Source: an uncultured Verrucomicrobiota bacterium (lineage in GTDB: Bacteria; Verrucomicrobiota; Verrucomicrobiia; Chthoniobacterales; JACTMZ01). From it: a stretch of DNA of 41,339 nucleotides. Below are positions 10,501-16,669 of the stretch, in pieces. Position numbers and translations under genes: made by a program. The stretch spans positions 1 through 41,339 of the forward strand of contig CAIZMQ010000090.1 in the NCBI GenBank assembly GCA_903934135.1, given 5' to 3'. Below the pieces are notes generated by a model. The model searched no databases. It worked only from the letters and a program-made list of their open reading frames with translations, and was not told the DNA's origin. Each line of letters starts with the position of its first letter. The first letter of the stretch is position 1.

Positions 10501-11121
10501 GTGAATCCCGACAGTGACCAATCCGCCGTTCGAGATGACCATGCTGTTGCCGCTGTTACCCGAGCCACCGACGAAGAGATAGAGCGCGTTGTTGAAAAGA
10601 GTGTTTGTTCCCGTGACCAGCACGCTGTTGTTCAAAGAAGAACCGAAGGTTCCGATTTGGCTGATCGAGGCCGCCACCGTGCCTCCATTGGAGACGACGA
10701 GGCTGTTGCTGCTGCCGTAAGCTCCGACATAGAGGTAGCCGCTGTTGGTCCAGACGGAATTCGCCCCCGTGACCAGCGCGCTGTTGTTGGAGGAAAAGCC
10801 GGTGTAGCCGATGCTGCCTTCCACATTGGCGACCTTGCCCCCGTTGCTGATGACCAAGCTGTTGCCGCGGCCGTCAAAGCCGACAATCAAGGCGTTCGTG
10901 TTGGTCAGAACCGTGCCGGCACCAGAAACGTTGAGCAGGTTGTTCGTCGCGTTGGTCGTGTAGCCGACATAAGTGTTATTGAAGCGGTTGGTGCCCGAGG
11001 TGAAGTTCGTCGTGACGTTGGCGGCATTGGAACCAACGTAGAGGTCTTGGGCGCGACCGCGCGCCATGGGCAGAAAGAGAACGGCGCAGAGCACCGCGGC
11101 GAGGGAGATGGAGCGTTTCAT
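4525..11121 (-). CDS. Giant PEP-CTERM autotransporter-associated beta-strand repeat protein
   Basis: This is a 2198-residue secreted protein. A signal peptide (MKRSISLAAVLCAVLFLP, cut near RAQ) is followed almost entirely by beta-helix-type repeats, then a unique C-terminal domain (about residues 2000-2165) and the PEP-CTERM tail VPEPSTYALLALAAAGWG with RRRK. Two repeat types alternate. One is the autotransporter-associated unit LTKAGAGTMVLGAANTYTGG, part of an 88-residue period. The other is a unit of about 50 residues with YVGSSGSGNSLVISNGGTV, near both ends. There is no C-terminal autotransporter barrel, so export should be by Sec plus PEP-CTERM sorting rather than type V secretion. Asn, Thr, Ser and Gly dominate. 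It is probably a long, rod-like surface or matrix adhesin. The gene is complete, with its own terminator. The long antisense ORFs over it are shadows of its biased codons. Confidence 0.9.
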   Translation of the reverse strand: MKRSISLAAVLCAVLFLPMARGRAQDLYVGSNAANVTTNFTSGTNRFNNTYVGYTTNATNNLLNVSGAGTVLTNTNALIVGFDGRGNSLVISNGGKVANVEGSIGYTGFSSNNSALVTGANSVWTNSGYLYVGAYGSSNSLVVSNGGTVAASISQIGTFGSSLNNSVLVTGTNTLFNNALYLFVGGSGNSGNSMVISNGGLVTVGIHSYIGGDVPADNNSVLVTGAGSRWSNALSLFVGNAGLSNILTVANGGNASAGSGLTIAASNGSSATLNIGRFGTNDTAGTITAPSIAFGAGTGVINFNQSDATTITATISGNGVVKQLGAGTTTLSASNTYTGGTTISAGTLELDNTGSVAGNITNNATLSINRTNSLTLTNVVSGTGALSKSGAGTVIFTGANTYSGGTTISAGTLQINAGGVVSNRATTLVGSGGSGTLNISGGTYSNLNVSIGHSGGTGILNLNSGSLSAQNLAVSGNSAAAGTLNLNGGTMAVAGSFVVASGGTINVNTGGVLRGGNGGHLSADGTNSLINFNGGTGSAGLNLFVGNGGTVDLRGWSMDTNSWGNLIASAPGGVLRNSDSYASTIATANTIWLWEGGQKLTIDASGGDILINSWITSSGMTNTGIIKTGSNALVLTYSGNDYNGGTLLQQGSLRLDHANAAGSGAITQSNAASTLQINATGTVANAMSLYNIATLQTVTLSGSKTLNGTTYNVAAGTTTTESGVLSGAGGLTKSGTGTMTLSASNSYSGTTTVSAGVLSLANTNALSASTLDYSSAGRVSFSNLTGANLGGLQGSTNLALTNASGGAVALNVGANNSNTTYSGILSGGGSLTKVGAGTMILSGANTYSGTTTISAGTVAISNGASFGSNTVTFASNGTTVAALASVLVTNNYALTGSGTMDVGANVLTNSGVISGAGGLTKAGAGTMVLGAANTYTGGTTINAGTVAISNGSSFGNNTVTFASNGTTVAALASVQVTNNYALTGSGTMDVGANILTNSGVISGAGGLTKAGAGTMVLGAANTFTGIVTNNAGAIRVGNDSGLGTTNSGTVIVSGSALELTTNNVGGNLSIGAESLSLAGTGISSSGALRNITGSNAYGGLITLTNSTRINADAGTLILTNTGTITGATFGLTFGGAGNITAASIIGTTTGTLTKDGAGTLTLSASNTYTGGTTINAGTVAISNGASFGSNTVTFASNGPTVAALASVQVTNNYALTGNGTMDVGANVLTNSGVISGAGSLTKAGAGTMVLGAANTYTGETTINAGTVAISNGSSFGSNTVTFGSNGTTVAALASMQVTNNYALTGNGTMDVGANVLTNSGVISGAGRLTKAGAGTMVLGAANNYTGGTTINAGTVAISNGSSFGSNTVTFASNGTTVAALASVQVTNNSALTGNGTMDVGANILTNSGVISGAGSLTKAGAGTMVLGAANTYTGGTTINEGTVAISNGSAFGSFLIGSYRVTFASNGATVAALASVQVNNNWSLIGNGTMDVGANIILTNSGEIEGGPGRLTKSGAGTLILTAENYARTMTINEGTLQIGNGGTTGSLNWSNFPSMVNNASLIFNRSGSLTQMIAISGPGSLTKAGAGTLILSGTNTYTGGTTVNGGTLGLSGANTLADAGTVTVTGAGSVLTNNFSSQFNVGNSGSGGQLVVSNGGTVRTLGAVIGRNSTASNNKATVTGSNSLWINYYDIYVGNSGSGNSLVISNGGTVSDEGTAGQVFIGANGSSSNNSVLVTGAGSLWTNRSVLYVGSSGSGNSLVISNGGTVAVSSSYIGFSSINNSVLVSGAGSLWTNSSTLSVGRGNTNNALTVSDGGTLAASAISIAANAGSSGTLNIGRLGTNDAAGTITAPTIAFGSGTGVINFNQSNSTTLSAVISGNGTVNQLGTGTTTLSGANTYTRGTVVSAGSLVGTTTSLQGAITNNAAVTFDQSTAGTYSGAMSGSGSLSKTGIGRLSLSGSSSYNGATAVSAGDLNLSGGSIANSAVTVASGASLSGYGSVGTIGGAGAINPGNSPGILTTPQVDPSGGTDFNFEMTGTAPTYNNASNSVNDVIRITGATPFSQALAAGNGVFIYFSGAALFTGSTAVQYQGGFFTDQSASFASSISGATYNYYFANTNGPTTYNGVSYYNKAQYESLVLGTNMNITVTTVAQTANFGSGDVNGQVMQVQVVPEPSTYALLALAAAGWGAHAWRRRKQVS
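6590..7670 (-). repeat. Tandem 264-bp coding repeat array (four units)
   Basis: The landmark GAGAACCAT recurs at 6844, 7108 and 7372, giving an exact 264-bp period (88 codons). The encoded units differ at only a few residues, except the last one, which carries a short insertion (FLIGSYR). The near-identity at DNA level indicates recent tandem duplication or gene conversion inside the giant gene. Confidence 0.8.
8105..8632 (-). repeat. Second 264-bp coding repeat array (two units)
   Basis: Two further copies of the same 88-codon unit lie here, separated from the four-unit array by about 430 bp of different repeat sequence. Each contains the TVAISNG, TVAALASV and GTMDVGAN landmarks. Confidence 0.75.
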
Positions 11122-11332
11122 CGAGGACTTTTATCCGGCCGCGCGTGACATCGTTTCCACAAAAAAACGCTGTCAAACAAAGGGGTCGGCAGCCGGCAGA
11201 CCCGCAACGATGACAACGGGAACAATATTGCCCTCGAAATTCCTACCCGCAAGCGGTTTTCGGCTCTGGACGCCGCACCGGCCTGACCCCGGATCGGGAC
11301 AAATGATAACAAAGAAAACTCCCCGGGAGACT

Positions 11333-11427
11333 GTTCCTCTCTTCGTTAAGTTGACTCCCTCGCTCCCACTCCTCTCGCCTGGCGTGGCCTGTGACCATCT
11401 GCCCCGAGCGCTCGCTCCAGTGACCTG
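11333..11427 (-). repeat. Dispersed intergenic repeat, module B (copy 2)
   Basis: GTTGACTCCCTCGCTCCC, CATCTGCCCCGAGCGC and neighbouring bases match copies 1 and 3. The hairpin core is partly decayed here. It sits directly 3' (on the minus strand) of the broken PEP-CTERM tail at 11437-11500. Confidence 0.7.
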
Positions 11428-11436
11428 CGAAAAAAC

Positions 11437-11500
11437 TCAGGCCAACTTCCGCCGGCGCCACGCGTGCGCGCCCCATCCCGCCGCGGCCAAGGCCGTCCAC
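11437..11500 (-). pseudogene. Remnant of a PEP-CTERM gene 3' end
   Basis: On the minus strand this reads ALAAAGWGAHAWRRRKLA followed by a TGA stop. It is nearly the same as the tail of the giant repeat protein (ALAAAGWGAHAWRRRKQVS). At DNA level, 11446-11494 matches 4537-4585 at 48 of 49 bases. Upstream of it there is no VPEPST motif and no open frame resembling a PEP-CTERM protein. It is therefore a duplicated or recombined gene end without its gene. The stop followed by a T run and then module B copies the arrangement at the 1624 gene end. Confidence 0.8.
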
Positions 11501-12149
11501 GTTCCGTCCCTCCATGGGCCGCCGCCTTACTGATCGCGAGACTGTTGCCGATATTCGGGAGTCCATCGACTGTTTAACTCAGCGAAAGATGCTGCCAAAG
11601 AGGGAAGGGCGTAAGAGTCCGAGGGTAGGAGATATTCCGGGTAAAGTATTCCAAACCTGGCTTGCTCGAGCGAATGTGCACGGTGGCTGCGGTCTCCCTT
11701 CGAAGAGTGACAAGAGGCGACCTTCATACACTGCATTGGAGCGGTTTTTTGCAAAGCGAGGCAGAAAAGGTATGAGGGCAGCTTTGCCCAACTATCGCTC
11801 AAAGGACGTTCATCCACCTCATGAAGTGCCGAGAACAAAAGATTTCGAGAGCCTGGTGCGTGAGCGGAAGGAATTCTTTCCCTCGTTTGAGGCGGACAAG
11901 ATCTTCTTGAGGGCCTGATGGGTCGAGCAGCGGAACAAGAGATAAGACTTGGGTCTTTCGAGGTTGCTACGGATTGACACGGCATCGTCAGCAAAACGCA
12001 GGAGACTCAAAGCTCGGAGCAGGAATGCTCAAGTAATCGTCTGAGTCGGACAGCAAAGAAGCAAAGCAATCCTCCTTCAGCACCGTTTCCAACAGTTGCT
12101 CCAGAGTTTTTATCCTCGTAGAAGTGGATTCTCTATACCTCTACAGAGC
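11501..12149. other. Orphan lower-GC stretch with no recognisable gene
   Basis: About 650 bp with clearly lower GC than the flanking housekeeping genes. Both strands have open frames (for example 11514-11918 plus, 11527-11994 minus), but none shows a signal peptide, a known motif or convincing amino-acid composition, and they overlap one another. I cannot assign a gene. It may be a decayed gene or transferred DNA, lying next to the PEP-CTERM remnant. Confidence 0.4.
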
Positions 12150-12181
12150 AAAAAAACCCACCCCCGATGAAGGGGATGGGT
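12150..12181 (-). terminator. Rho-independent terminator of the small PEP-CTERM gene
   Basis: On the minus strand a 10-bp stem ACCCATCCCC / GGGGGTGGGT (one G-U pair) with loop TTCATC is followed by TTTTTT. It lies 25 bp after the stop of the 12206-12817 gene. Confidence 0.85.
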
Positions 12182-12205
12182 CTTTGGTGTCAGTCTGAAA
12201 GATAC

Positions 12206-12817
12206 TTAAGCGGTTTTCTTCTTACGAAGAACCATCAGCAATCCCATGGCTCCGATGCCGAGGAGTGCGTAGGTGGAGGGCTCGGGGACGGCTCCGACCG
12301 GGATTGAGCCTCCGGTGTTGTCGTAGGCGTACGAATTCAGAGTGAATGTAACGTTGGGAACGGTTGAGGTGGTCTTGGCTCCAACCACGGTGACATTCAT
12401 CCAGCCGTAGTAGACGGCATTGCTGTTCGACTGATCCTTCACATCAAACGCGACGTAACGGGTTCCATCGCTGAGGTCGATTCCCGTGTTCGATGATGGG
12501 ACAAGAGAGGCATCCACGATCTGGTCCAGGAGGGCCACAATGAAATGACTGTCGCTGTATGACGAAAGTCGGGAAGAGCTCGGCTGGGTAAAGCCCGAAT
12601 TAAATGGGGGCATTGGTGGGAACACCCTGACAGCATTTTGGATTAGATAGAATCCCCCTCCATTGGGGTCGGGGTTGCCCAATATGTTGTGTGTACTAGA
12701 AAAATCCCCAGATTGGGAAAAGCCAGGAGACGGGTTGTAAACGATCGCCGCCGTCGCGTTCTGCGCGAAGGAAGTGATTCCTGCCACGAGGGCAAGCATG
12801 AGTAGGGTTTTTTTCAT
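12206..12817 (-). CDS. Small PEP-CTERM secreted protein
   Basis: The protein has 203 residues. The signal peptide MKKTLLMLALVAGITSFAQ ends near ATAA. A compact beta-rich domain follows, containing GTRYVAFDVKDQSNSNAVYY, GWMNVTV and AYDNTGGSIPVGA. The tail is VPEPSTYALLGIGAMGLLMV with RKKK. The combination of a GW-type strand and a YDNTGGSI segment just before the tail is common in small verrucomicrobial PEP-CTERM proteins of unknown role. It has its own strong terminator and is transcribed divergently from the two-component pair. GC is lower than in the neighbouring regulators. The start is ATG at 12817, fixed by the signal peptide. Function unknown. Confidence 0.85.
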   Translation of the reverse strand: MKKTLLMLALVAGITSFAQNATAAIVYNPSPGFSQSGDFSSTHNILGNPDPNGGGFYLIQNAVRVFPPMPPFNSGFTQPSSSRLSSYSDSHFIVALLDQIVDASLVPSSNTGIDLSDGTRYVAFDVKDQSNSNAVYYGWMNVTVVGAKTTSTVPNVTFTLNSYAYDNTGGSIPVGAVPEPSTYALLGIGAMGLLMVLRKKKTA

Positions 12818-12969
12818 AGGATAGTTTTCTTATTTGGTTGGTTGGATTTGAGGCAGAGGCGCCGCGTGCCTTCCCTCTCGCGGGCCCGTCAACGTGGGGA
12901 CCGAAAAGCTGAAAGAACGGTGCCTTGGTAGCCATCCCCAGCCCCTTTCCAATAAAAATCACAAAAAAT

Positions 12970-13002
12970 GCGACGAAATGGCCAAAAAGCGCGACGAACT
13001 GG
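12970..13002 (+). promoter_or_regulatory. Candidate LytTR direct-repeat binding site
   Basis: GCGACGAAATGG (12970-12981) and GCGACGAACTGG (12991-13002) match at 11 of 12 bases and start exactly 21 bp apart, about two helical turns. LytTR response regulators are known to bind paired direct repeats on one face of the helix at about this spacing. The site lies about 70-100 bp upstream of the LytS/LytTR genes and about 155 bp upstream of the divergent PEP-CTERM gene. Binding is inferred. Confidence 0.45.
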
Positions 13003-13069
13003 TCATGCGCCCTCTCCGTGGGGCTTTTCGCCGACCGCGCACAGATCATAAGATGTCCCATCTTCGGCC

Positions 13070-14176
13070 ATGCACGACGGGCAAACAAAGAAACCGGAAA
13101 CACCTGCGCTGCGCCCGCCGAGGGCGGCGGGCCTGCAGCCCGATTTGCTGCAGAGATTGTCCTTCTGGCCGCTGCAGGTCGGGGGCTGGACGCTCTACAC
13201 GATCTTTCCGCTCGCCGCATATTTTGCGGGGGGCGTCCATAGCCCGGATTACCTGTGGTTGGCCTTGACCAGGGGGGTCTCGGGCCTCCTGCTCACCTCG
13301 GCGCTGCGACCCCTCTGCCAACGCATTTTCAAGGCGAAGATCCGTTATGCCGTCCTCTTGCCGCTGCTGGTGGTGGCCGCACTCGTCCTCGGCGTCCTCG
13401 AGCTGGATGCCATGCGGCGCATCGGAACGTTGCTGGGAATTCCTTCTTACGGGTTCGCGCAAAGCGAGGTGTACACGGGCTTCGTCCTACTGCGGGCGAT
13501 CGTGCTGCTTCTCTGGCTCCTGCTCTATTTCGGCATCAAGACGCTGCGGCAGACCGCCGAGACTGAACGGGAATTCCGGAAAGCGGAGGCCAGGCTGCTG
13601 CGCTCGCAGATGAACCCGCATTTTCTTTTCAACGCGCTCAACACGATCATGGCGGTGCGCAACGACGCGGACAAGGTGGAGACAGTCACCCAATCGCTGG
13701 CTGACTACCTGCGCTTCTCGCTGCAACAGGAGGAGGGCGAGGAGCACGGGTTGTCGACACATCCGCTCGGCGACGAACTGGCCGCCCTCGAGGATTACCT
13801 GAGGGTGGAGAAGGTGCGCTTCGGCGACGACCTCGTCTGGCGCATCGATGCGGGGGAGGATGCGCGCCGCACGCCGGTGCCCTCGGCCCTGGTGCAACCG
13901 CTCTTGGAGAACGCGATCAAATACGGGCAGGAGACCGGCCCGCGGCCGCTCCGCGTCTCGATCACCGCACAGGTTGCGCAGGGCAAGCTGCAACTTGCCG
14001 TGGAAAACTCCGGCCACTGGGTGGAAGAAGGGTCGCCGCAAGCGGGCCGCATCGGCCTGAGCAACCTGAAGCGGAGGCTCGCTTTGATCTACGGCCGCAC
14101 CGCCTCGCTCGACGTTCGCCACACCCCTGCCATGGTCAAGGTGTGCATCGCCCTCCCCGCCCGACCATCGCCATGA
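13070..14176 (+). CDS. LytS/AlgZ-type sensor histidine kinase
   Basis: The 368-residue membrane kinase belongs to the His_kinase (PF06580-type) family. Four hydrophobic segments lie at about residues 32-55, 61-80, 93-112 and 134-156. A short linker follows, then the H-box QMNPHFLFNALNTI with His184 as phosphoacceptor. The ATPase part shows the N-box QPLLENAIKYG (Asn281) and the glycine-rich IGLSNLKRRLALIYG. There is no periplasmic sensor domain, so the signal is probably sensed in the membrane. It overlaps the response regulator by an ATGA junction, so the two are translated together and form a pair. The 21-bp-spaced direct repeats upstream suggest autoregulation. The length fits the family. 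Confidence 0.93.
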   Translation: MHDGQTKKPETPALRPPRAAGLQPDLLQRLSFWPLQVGGWTLYTIFPLAAYFAGGVHSPDYLWLALTRGVSGLLLTSALRPLCQRIFKAKIRYAVLLPLLVVAALVLGVLELDAMRRIGTLLGIPSYGFAQSEVYTGFVLLRAIVLLLWLLLYFGIKTLRQTAETEREFRKAEARLLRSQMNPHFLFNALNTIMAVRNDADKVETVTQSLADYLRFSLQQEEGEEHGLSTHPLGDELAALEDYLRVEKVRFGDDLVWRIDAGEDARRTPVPSALVQPLLENAIKYGQETGPRPLRVSITAQVAQGKLQLAVENSGHWVEEGSPQAGRIGLSNLKRRLALIYGRTASLDVRHTPAMVKVCIALPARPSP

Positions 14177-14952
14177 GCACGGTGGCCAAGGGCACCGTGA
14201 TCCGCGCCGTGCTCGTGGATGACGAACAACCGGCGCGCCAGCAAATGCGCGAGCGCCTCGATGCCCATCCCGGCATCGTCGTCGTGGGCGAGGCGGACCG
14301 CGTGAAGTCCGCCGCCGACTTGATCGGGAAAACAAAGCCGGACGTGATCTTCCTCGATGTGCAAATGCCGGGCGGCACGGGCTTCGCGCTTCTTCCCCTG
14401 CTCGCCGACCTGGACCCGCCACCCGCCGTGGTATTTGTCACCGCTTATGACACCTACGCGGTGAAAGCTTTCGAAACCAATGCGCTCGATTACCTGACCA
14501 AGCCGGTCAAGGCGAGCCGGCTTGCCCTCACCATCGATCGTTTGCAGAAACGGCCGCTGCCCGGCACTGCACCCGCACAGGACGAAACGGCGCCGGGCCC
14601 GGCGGCAGGACGGTTGGAACTGCGCGACCTCGTGCTCCTGCGGGAAAAGAACTCCACGCGCATGGTCGAGGCGGGAGAAATCTGTGCGGTGGAAACGGAG
14701 GCCGACTACACACGCATCCATCTCAGCGGCGGACATACGGTGCTCATGCGCAAAAAGATGACGCAATGGGAAGAGGAATTGCCTGCGCCGCCCTTCCAAA
14801 AAATCAGCCGCCGCCTGCTGCTCAACGTGCCGCGCATCAACGGCATCGTGGCACACGACCGCGAGAGCGCCGAGGTTCGTTTCGAAGGCACGGAAAAGAT
14901 CGTCGTGGTCAGCCGGATGGAATTGCGCCGCATCCGGCAGGCGTCGCAATAA
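14173..14952 (+). CDS. LytTR-family response regulator
   Basis: The protein has 259 residues from the ATG at 14173, which overlaps the kinase stop codon (ATGA). The ORF track's start at 14143 lies deep inside the kinase gene and is less likely. The receiver domain (about residues 10-125) has acidic VDDEQPARQQM, phosphoacceptor Asp62 in VIFLDVQMPGGTG, Thr90 in VFVTAYD and Lys110 in LTKPVKA. The C-terminal LytTR DNA-binding domain (about 150-255) shows ICAVETEADYTRIHL, VLMRKKMTQWEEEL and FQKISRRLLLNVPRINGI. It should bind paired direct repeats and is the partner of the upstream kinase. Target genes are not known; the adjacent PEP-CTERM gene is a candidate. Confidence 0.93.
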   Translation: MSTVAKGTVIRAVLVDDEQPARQQMRERLDAHPGIVVVGEADRVKSAADLIGKTKPDVIFLDVQMPGGTGFALLPLLADLDPPPAVVFVTAYDTYAVKAFETNALDYLTKPVKASRLALTIDRLQKRPLPGTAPAQDETAPGPAAGRLELRDLVLLREKNSTRMVEAGEICAVETEADYTRIHLSGGHTVLMRKKMTQWEEELPAPPFQKISRRLLLNVPRINGIVAHDRESAEVRFEGTEKIVVVSRMELRRIRQASQ

Positions 14953-14964
14953 AAGGCGCAAGCC

Positions 14965-15666
14965 TCAATCCGGCGACCACTGGTAGCCGCAGGATGCGGG
15001 AGGATCTTTGGCCAGGGTGTTGGCGCCGCCGAAGGAATGGATGGGCAGGAACCCGCTATGACCATCGACGAAGAAGACCCAGCATTTCGCATCGGGCACG
15101 GCGACGGTGCCTGTGAACGGATGGTTGGAGAAAGGCACACTCGCCCCGGCCTCGGCCATCAATACGGTGCGCGCAGGCCTCTTGACGGCCGGCAAACGAA
15201 CCCCGGAAAGCCCGCAAAGCGCGGGTGAGATGTTGTTTGCCCCACTGAAAACATAATGCGGAGACTGGAAGTCGCCATTGGTCGCGGCGGTGCGTGACGG
15301 GCAGCAAAACAAAGGGCGCCGCTGCCGGGCCTGTTCTTCGGTCAGGCCGAGATAGGGCAGGATGTCCCGCGTGTAGGTGTAGGACACGGACGTGAGCGGG
15401 TTCCCGGTGGGCGGCTGGCCCGCACCGGGCAGGGCCATGTCATGATCCTGGGCGCAGACGAGAACCGCGTGCCCGAGTTTGGCCAAACGCGCCTGGCACT
15501 GCACGCGGCGCACGCGTTCGAGTATGGATGGCACGGCACTCGCAGCCGAGCCCGCCAGCACGGCAATCAGCACGATCGTGACCAAGAGCTCGATGAGGGT
15601 GAAAGCCGAGTAAGTGATGCGGCGCGTTGCCAAAACAATTACGGTCTTTGCCGGGGCGTTACTCAA
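14965..15666 (-). CDS. Type IV pilin-like pseudopilin with H-X9-DG C-terminus
   Basis: The protein has up to 233 residues. The prepilin motif SAFTLIELLVTIVLIAVLAG gives cleavage before Phe and a hydrophobic N-terminal helix, as in type II secretion pseudopilins and the DUF1559-like family. The C-terminal half ends with KCWVFFVDGHSGFLPIHSFG and CGYQWSPD, the 'processing-associated' end typical of planctomycete and verrucomicrobial pseudopilins. No ATG is available: the frame opens with TTG at 15666, and another TTG at 15633 would give a more usual short leader (MATRRITYSA before the cleavage site). It converges with the response regulator with only 12 bp between their stops. Confidence 0.85.
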   Translation of the reverse strand: MSNAPAKTVIVLATRRITYSAFTLIELLVTIVLIAVLAGSAASAVPSILERVRRVQCQARLAKLGHAVLVCAQDHDMALPGAGQPPTGNPLTSVSYTYTRDILPYLGLTEEQARQRRPLFCCPSRTAATNGDFQSPHYVFSGANNISPALCGLSGVRLPAVKRPARTVLMAEAGASVPFSNHPFTGTVAVPDAKCWVFFVDGHSGFLPIHSFGGANTLAKDPPASCGYQWSPD

Positions 15667-15762
15667 AATGACTGCAATTTACTGCGCGAAGGGCAATGCG
15701 CAATGACAGCCGCAGCCAAAAGCAGCCGCCGAAGTCTGCCCACGCTAGTAGCAGACGCTCGG

Positions 15763-15797
15763 TTGACATACGAAGCTGCTTCGCATAAGTTGGCCAA
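15763..15797 (+). promoter_or_regulatory. Promoter with embedded palindrome, likely leaderless start
   Basis: TTGACA (15763-15768), a 17-bp spacer and TAAGTT (15786-15791) form a sigma70-like promoter. The palindrome CGAAGCTGCTTCG (15771-15783) fills the spacer, a typical place for an operator. Initiation about 7 bp after the -10 box would fall on the ATG at 15798, so the mRNA may be leaderless. Confidence 0.5.
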
Positions 15798-16157
15798 ATG
15801 CCGACATTCGACAAGCTGACTGCCCATTACTCGCGGATCGGGCGCAAGGGTGGACGCGCGAAGAGCCCTGCCAAAAGTCATGCCGCACGTTTGGCTGCAC
15901 TAGCCCGCTGGGGCGACAGCGGCACCGCATCCATTCCTGCGGGGGAATTGAAAGACAGACAGTGGTATGGCGGAAAAGGTCGCAATGCCGATATCGCCCT
16001 GTGGGACGGACGAAACAAGACCTTCTGGGTGACTTGCATCAATGATTTTATCTCCCCCATCGACTACCCGCGCCCAGGAACCCGCGCGGTGCGCCTCAAG
16101 GGCGAGAAGCATTACGATGACGGGGGAACCTTCCGTCCTCTTCGGGAGATTCGGTGA
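15798..16157 (+). CDS. Small basic protein, possible partner of an AbiEii-like protein
   Basis: The 119-residue protein is not recognised as a named family. The N-terminal third is basic and rich in Lys, Arg, Ala and Gly (IGRKGGRAKSPAKSHAARLA), suitable for contact with nucleic acid. The remainder has WYGGKGRNADIALWDGRNK and PRPGTRAVRLKGEKHYDDGG, which reads like a compact beta domain. Its stop overlaps the GTG start of the next gene (GTGA), so the two are translationally coupled. A palindromic operator-like site inside its promoter would suit an autoregulated pair such as a type IV toxin-antitoxin unit, but the family assignment is not established. Confidence 0.65.
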   Translation: MPTFDKLTAHYSRIGRKGGRAKSPAKSHAARLAALARWGDSGTASIPAGELKDRQWYGGKGRNADIALWDGRNKTFWVTCINDFISPIDYPRPGTRAVRLKGEKHYDDGGTFRPLREIR

Positions 16158-16669
16158 GCTTCTCGACAGGAGAGCAAGCGTTGGCGGCTTTGGCCGCACT
16201 TGGCCATAAGCTCGATGAACACGGGACGGAGCCGGTCTCCCTGCTCATTTGCGGCGGGGCTGCCATGAACATCTCCGGCTTGCTGACACGCCTCACGGCT
16301 GATGTTGACGTGCTTGGTGATATGCACGCGAATGGCGAACTCGGCGAAATGCCAGATTGGATTCACGCTATCGCGACGGAAGTGGCAGAGGAGTTGGGTT
16401 TGGAGAGGCATTGGCTCAACGACGCCGCTGCTTCGGTGACTTCCATGGGACTTCCTTCGGGAATTATTCTGCGCGCAACATCCGGGCAAAAACTCAGGCC
16501 ATTTCCTCTCCGTGATCTCTGTGCCTTAGTGAGAGAAAAATCGGCTCCTTGCCTCCGACCCCTAGCCCGGGAACCGGAAACCTCTCACGAAGACACAAAG
16601 AGCACGGAGGCAGCGAGGACGGAGAGACGGTGCATCCGGGGCCCCAGTCCTCCCCCTTCGTTACGTTGA
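16154..16669 (+). pseudogene. AbiEii/DUF6036-like nucleotidyltransferase, truncated by a repeat element
   Basis: It starts at a GTG overlapping the preceding stop. Residues 1 to about 112 look like the N-terminal part of a nucleotidyltransferase-fold protein (AbiEii or DUF6036-like): LLICGGAAMNISGLLTRLTA followed by DVDVLG gives the GG...DxD active-site signature, then HWLNDAAASV and LPSGIILRA. After about position 16488 the frame runs into repeat module A (the CTCTCCGTGATCTCTGTGCC sequence). The remaining 60 residues, including LRDLCALVREKS, are translated repeat DNA, not family sequence. The C-terminal helical half is therefore missing and the protein is probably inactive. The open frame itself is intact. 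Confidence 0.65.
16505..16610. repeat. Dispersed inverted repeat, module A (copy 2)
   Basis: The left arm CCTCTCCGTGATCTCTGTGC (about 16505-16535) and the right arm CCTCTCACGAAGACACAAAG (about 16581-16610) form the same imperfect inverted repeat as at 3272-3381. The spacer again contains a CCCGGGAAC block. The copy interrupts the nucleotidyltransferase-like gene. Confidence 0.75.

Noticed and set aside
9763-11148. 461-residue plus-strand ORF and other plus-strand ORFs between 4855 and 10500
   Set aside because: They are the reverse reading of the Asn/Thr/Gly repeat codons of the giant PEP-CTERM gene.
11514-11918. 134-residue plus-strand ORF as a real gene
   Set aside because: No recognisable motif or signal peptide, it overlaps opposite-strand frames, and the stretch looks like decayed or non-coding DNA.
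11819-12010. Possible reverse transcriptase fragment (RFADDAV)
   Set aside because: Only one short stretch resembles the YADD motif and no flanking RT blocks are visible in any frame.
12894-13268. 124-residue and 105-residue plus-strand ORFs before the histidine kinase
   Set aside because: They overlap the kinase start in other frames and lack motifs; the region instead holds the direct-repeat site.
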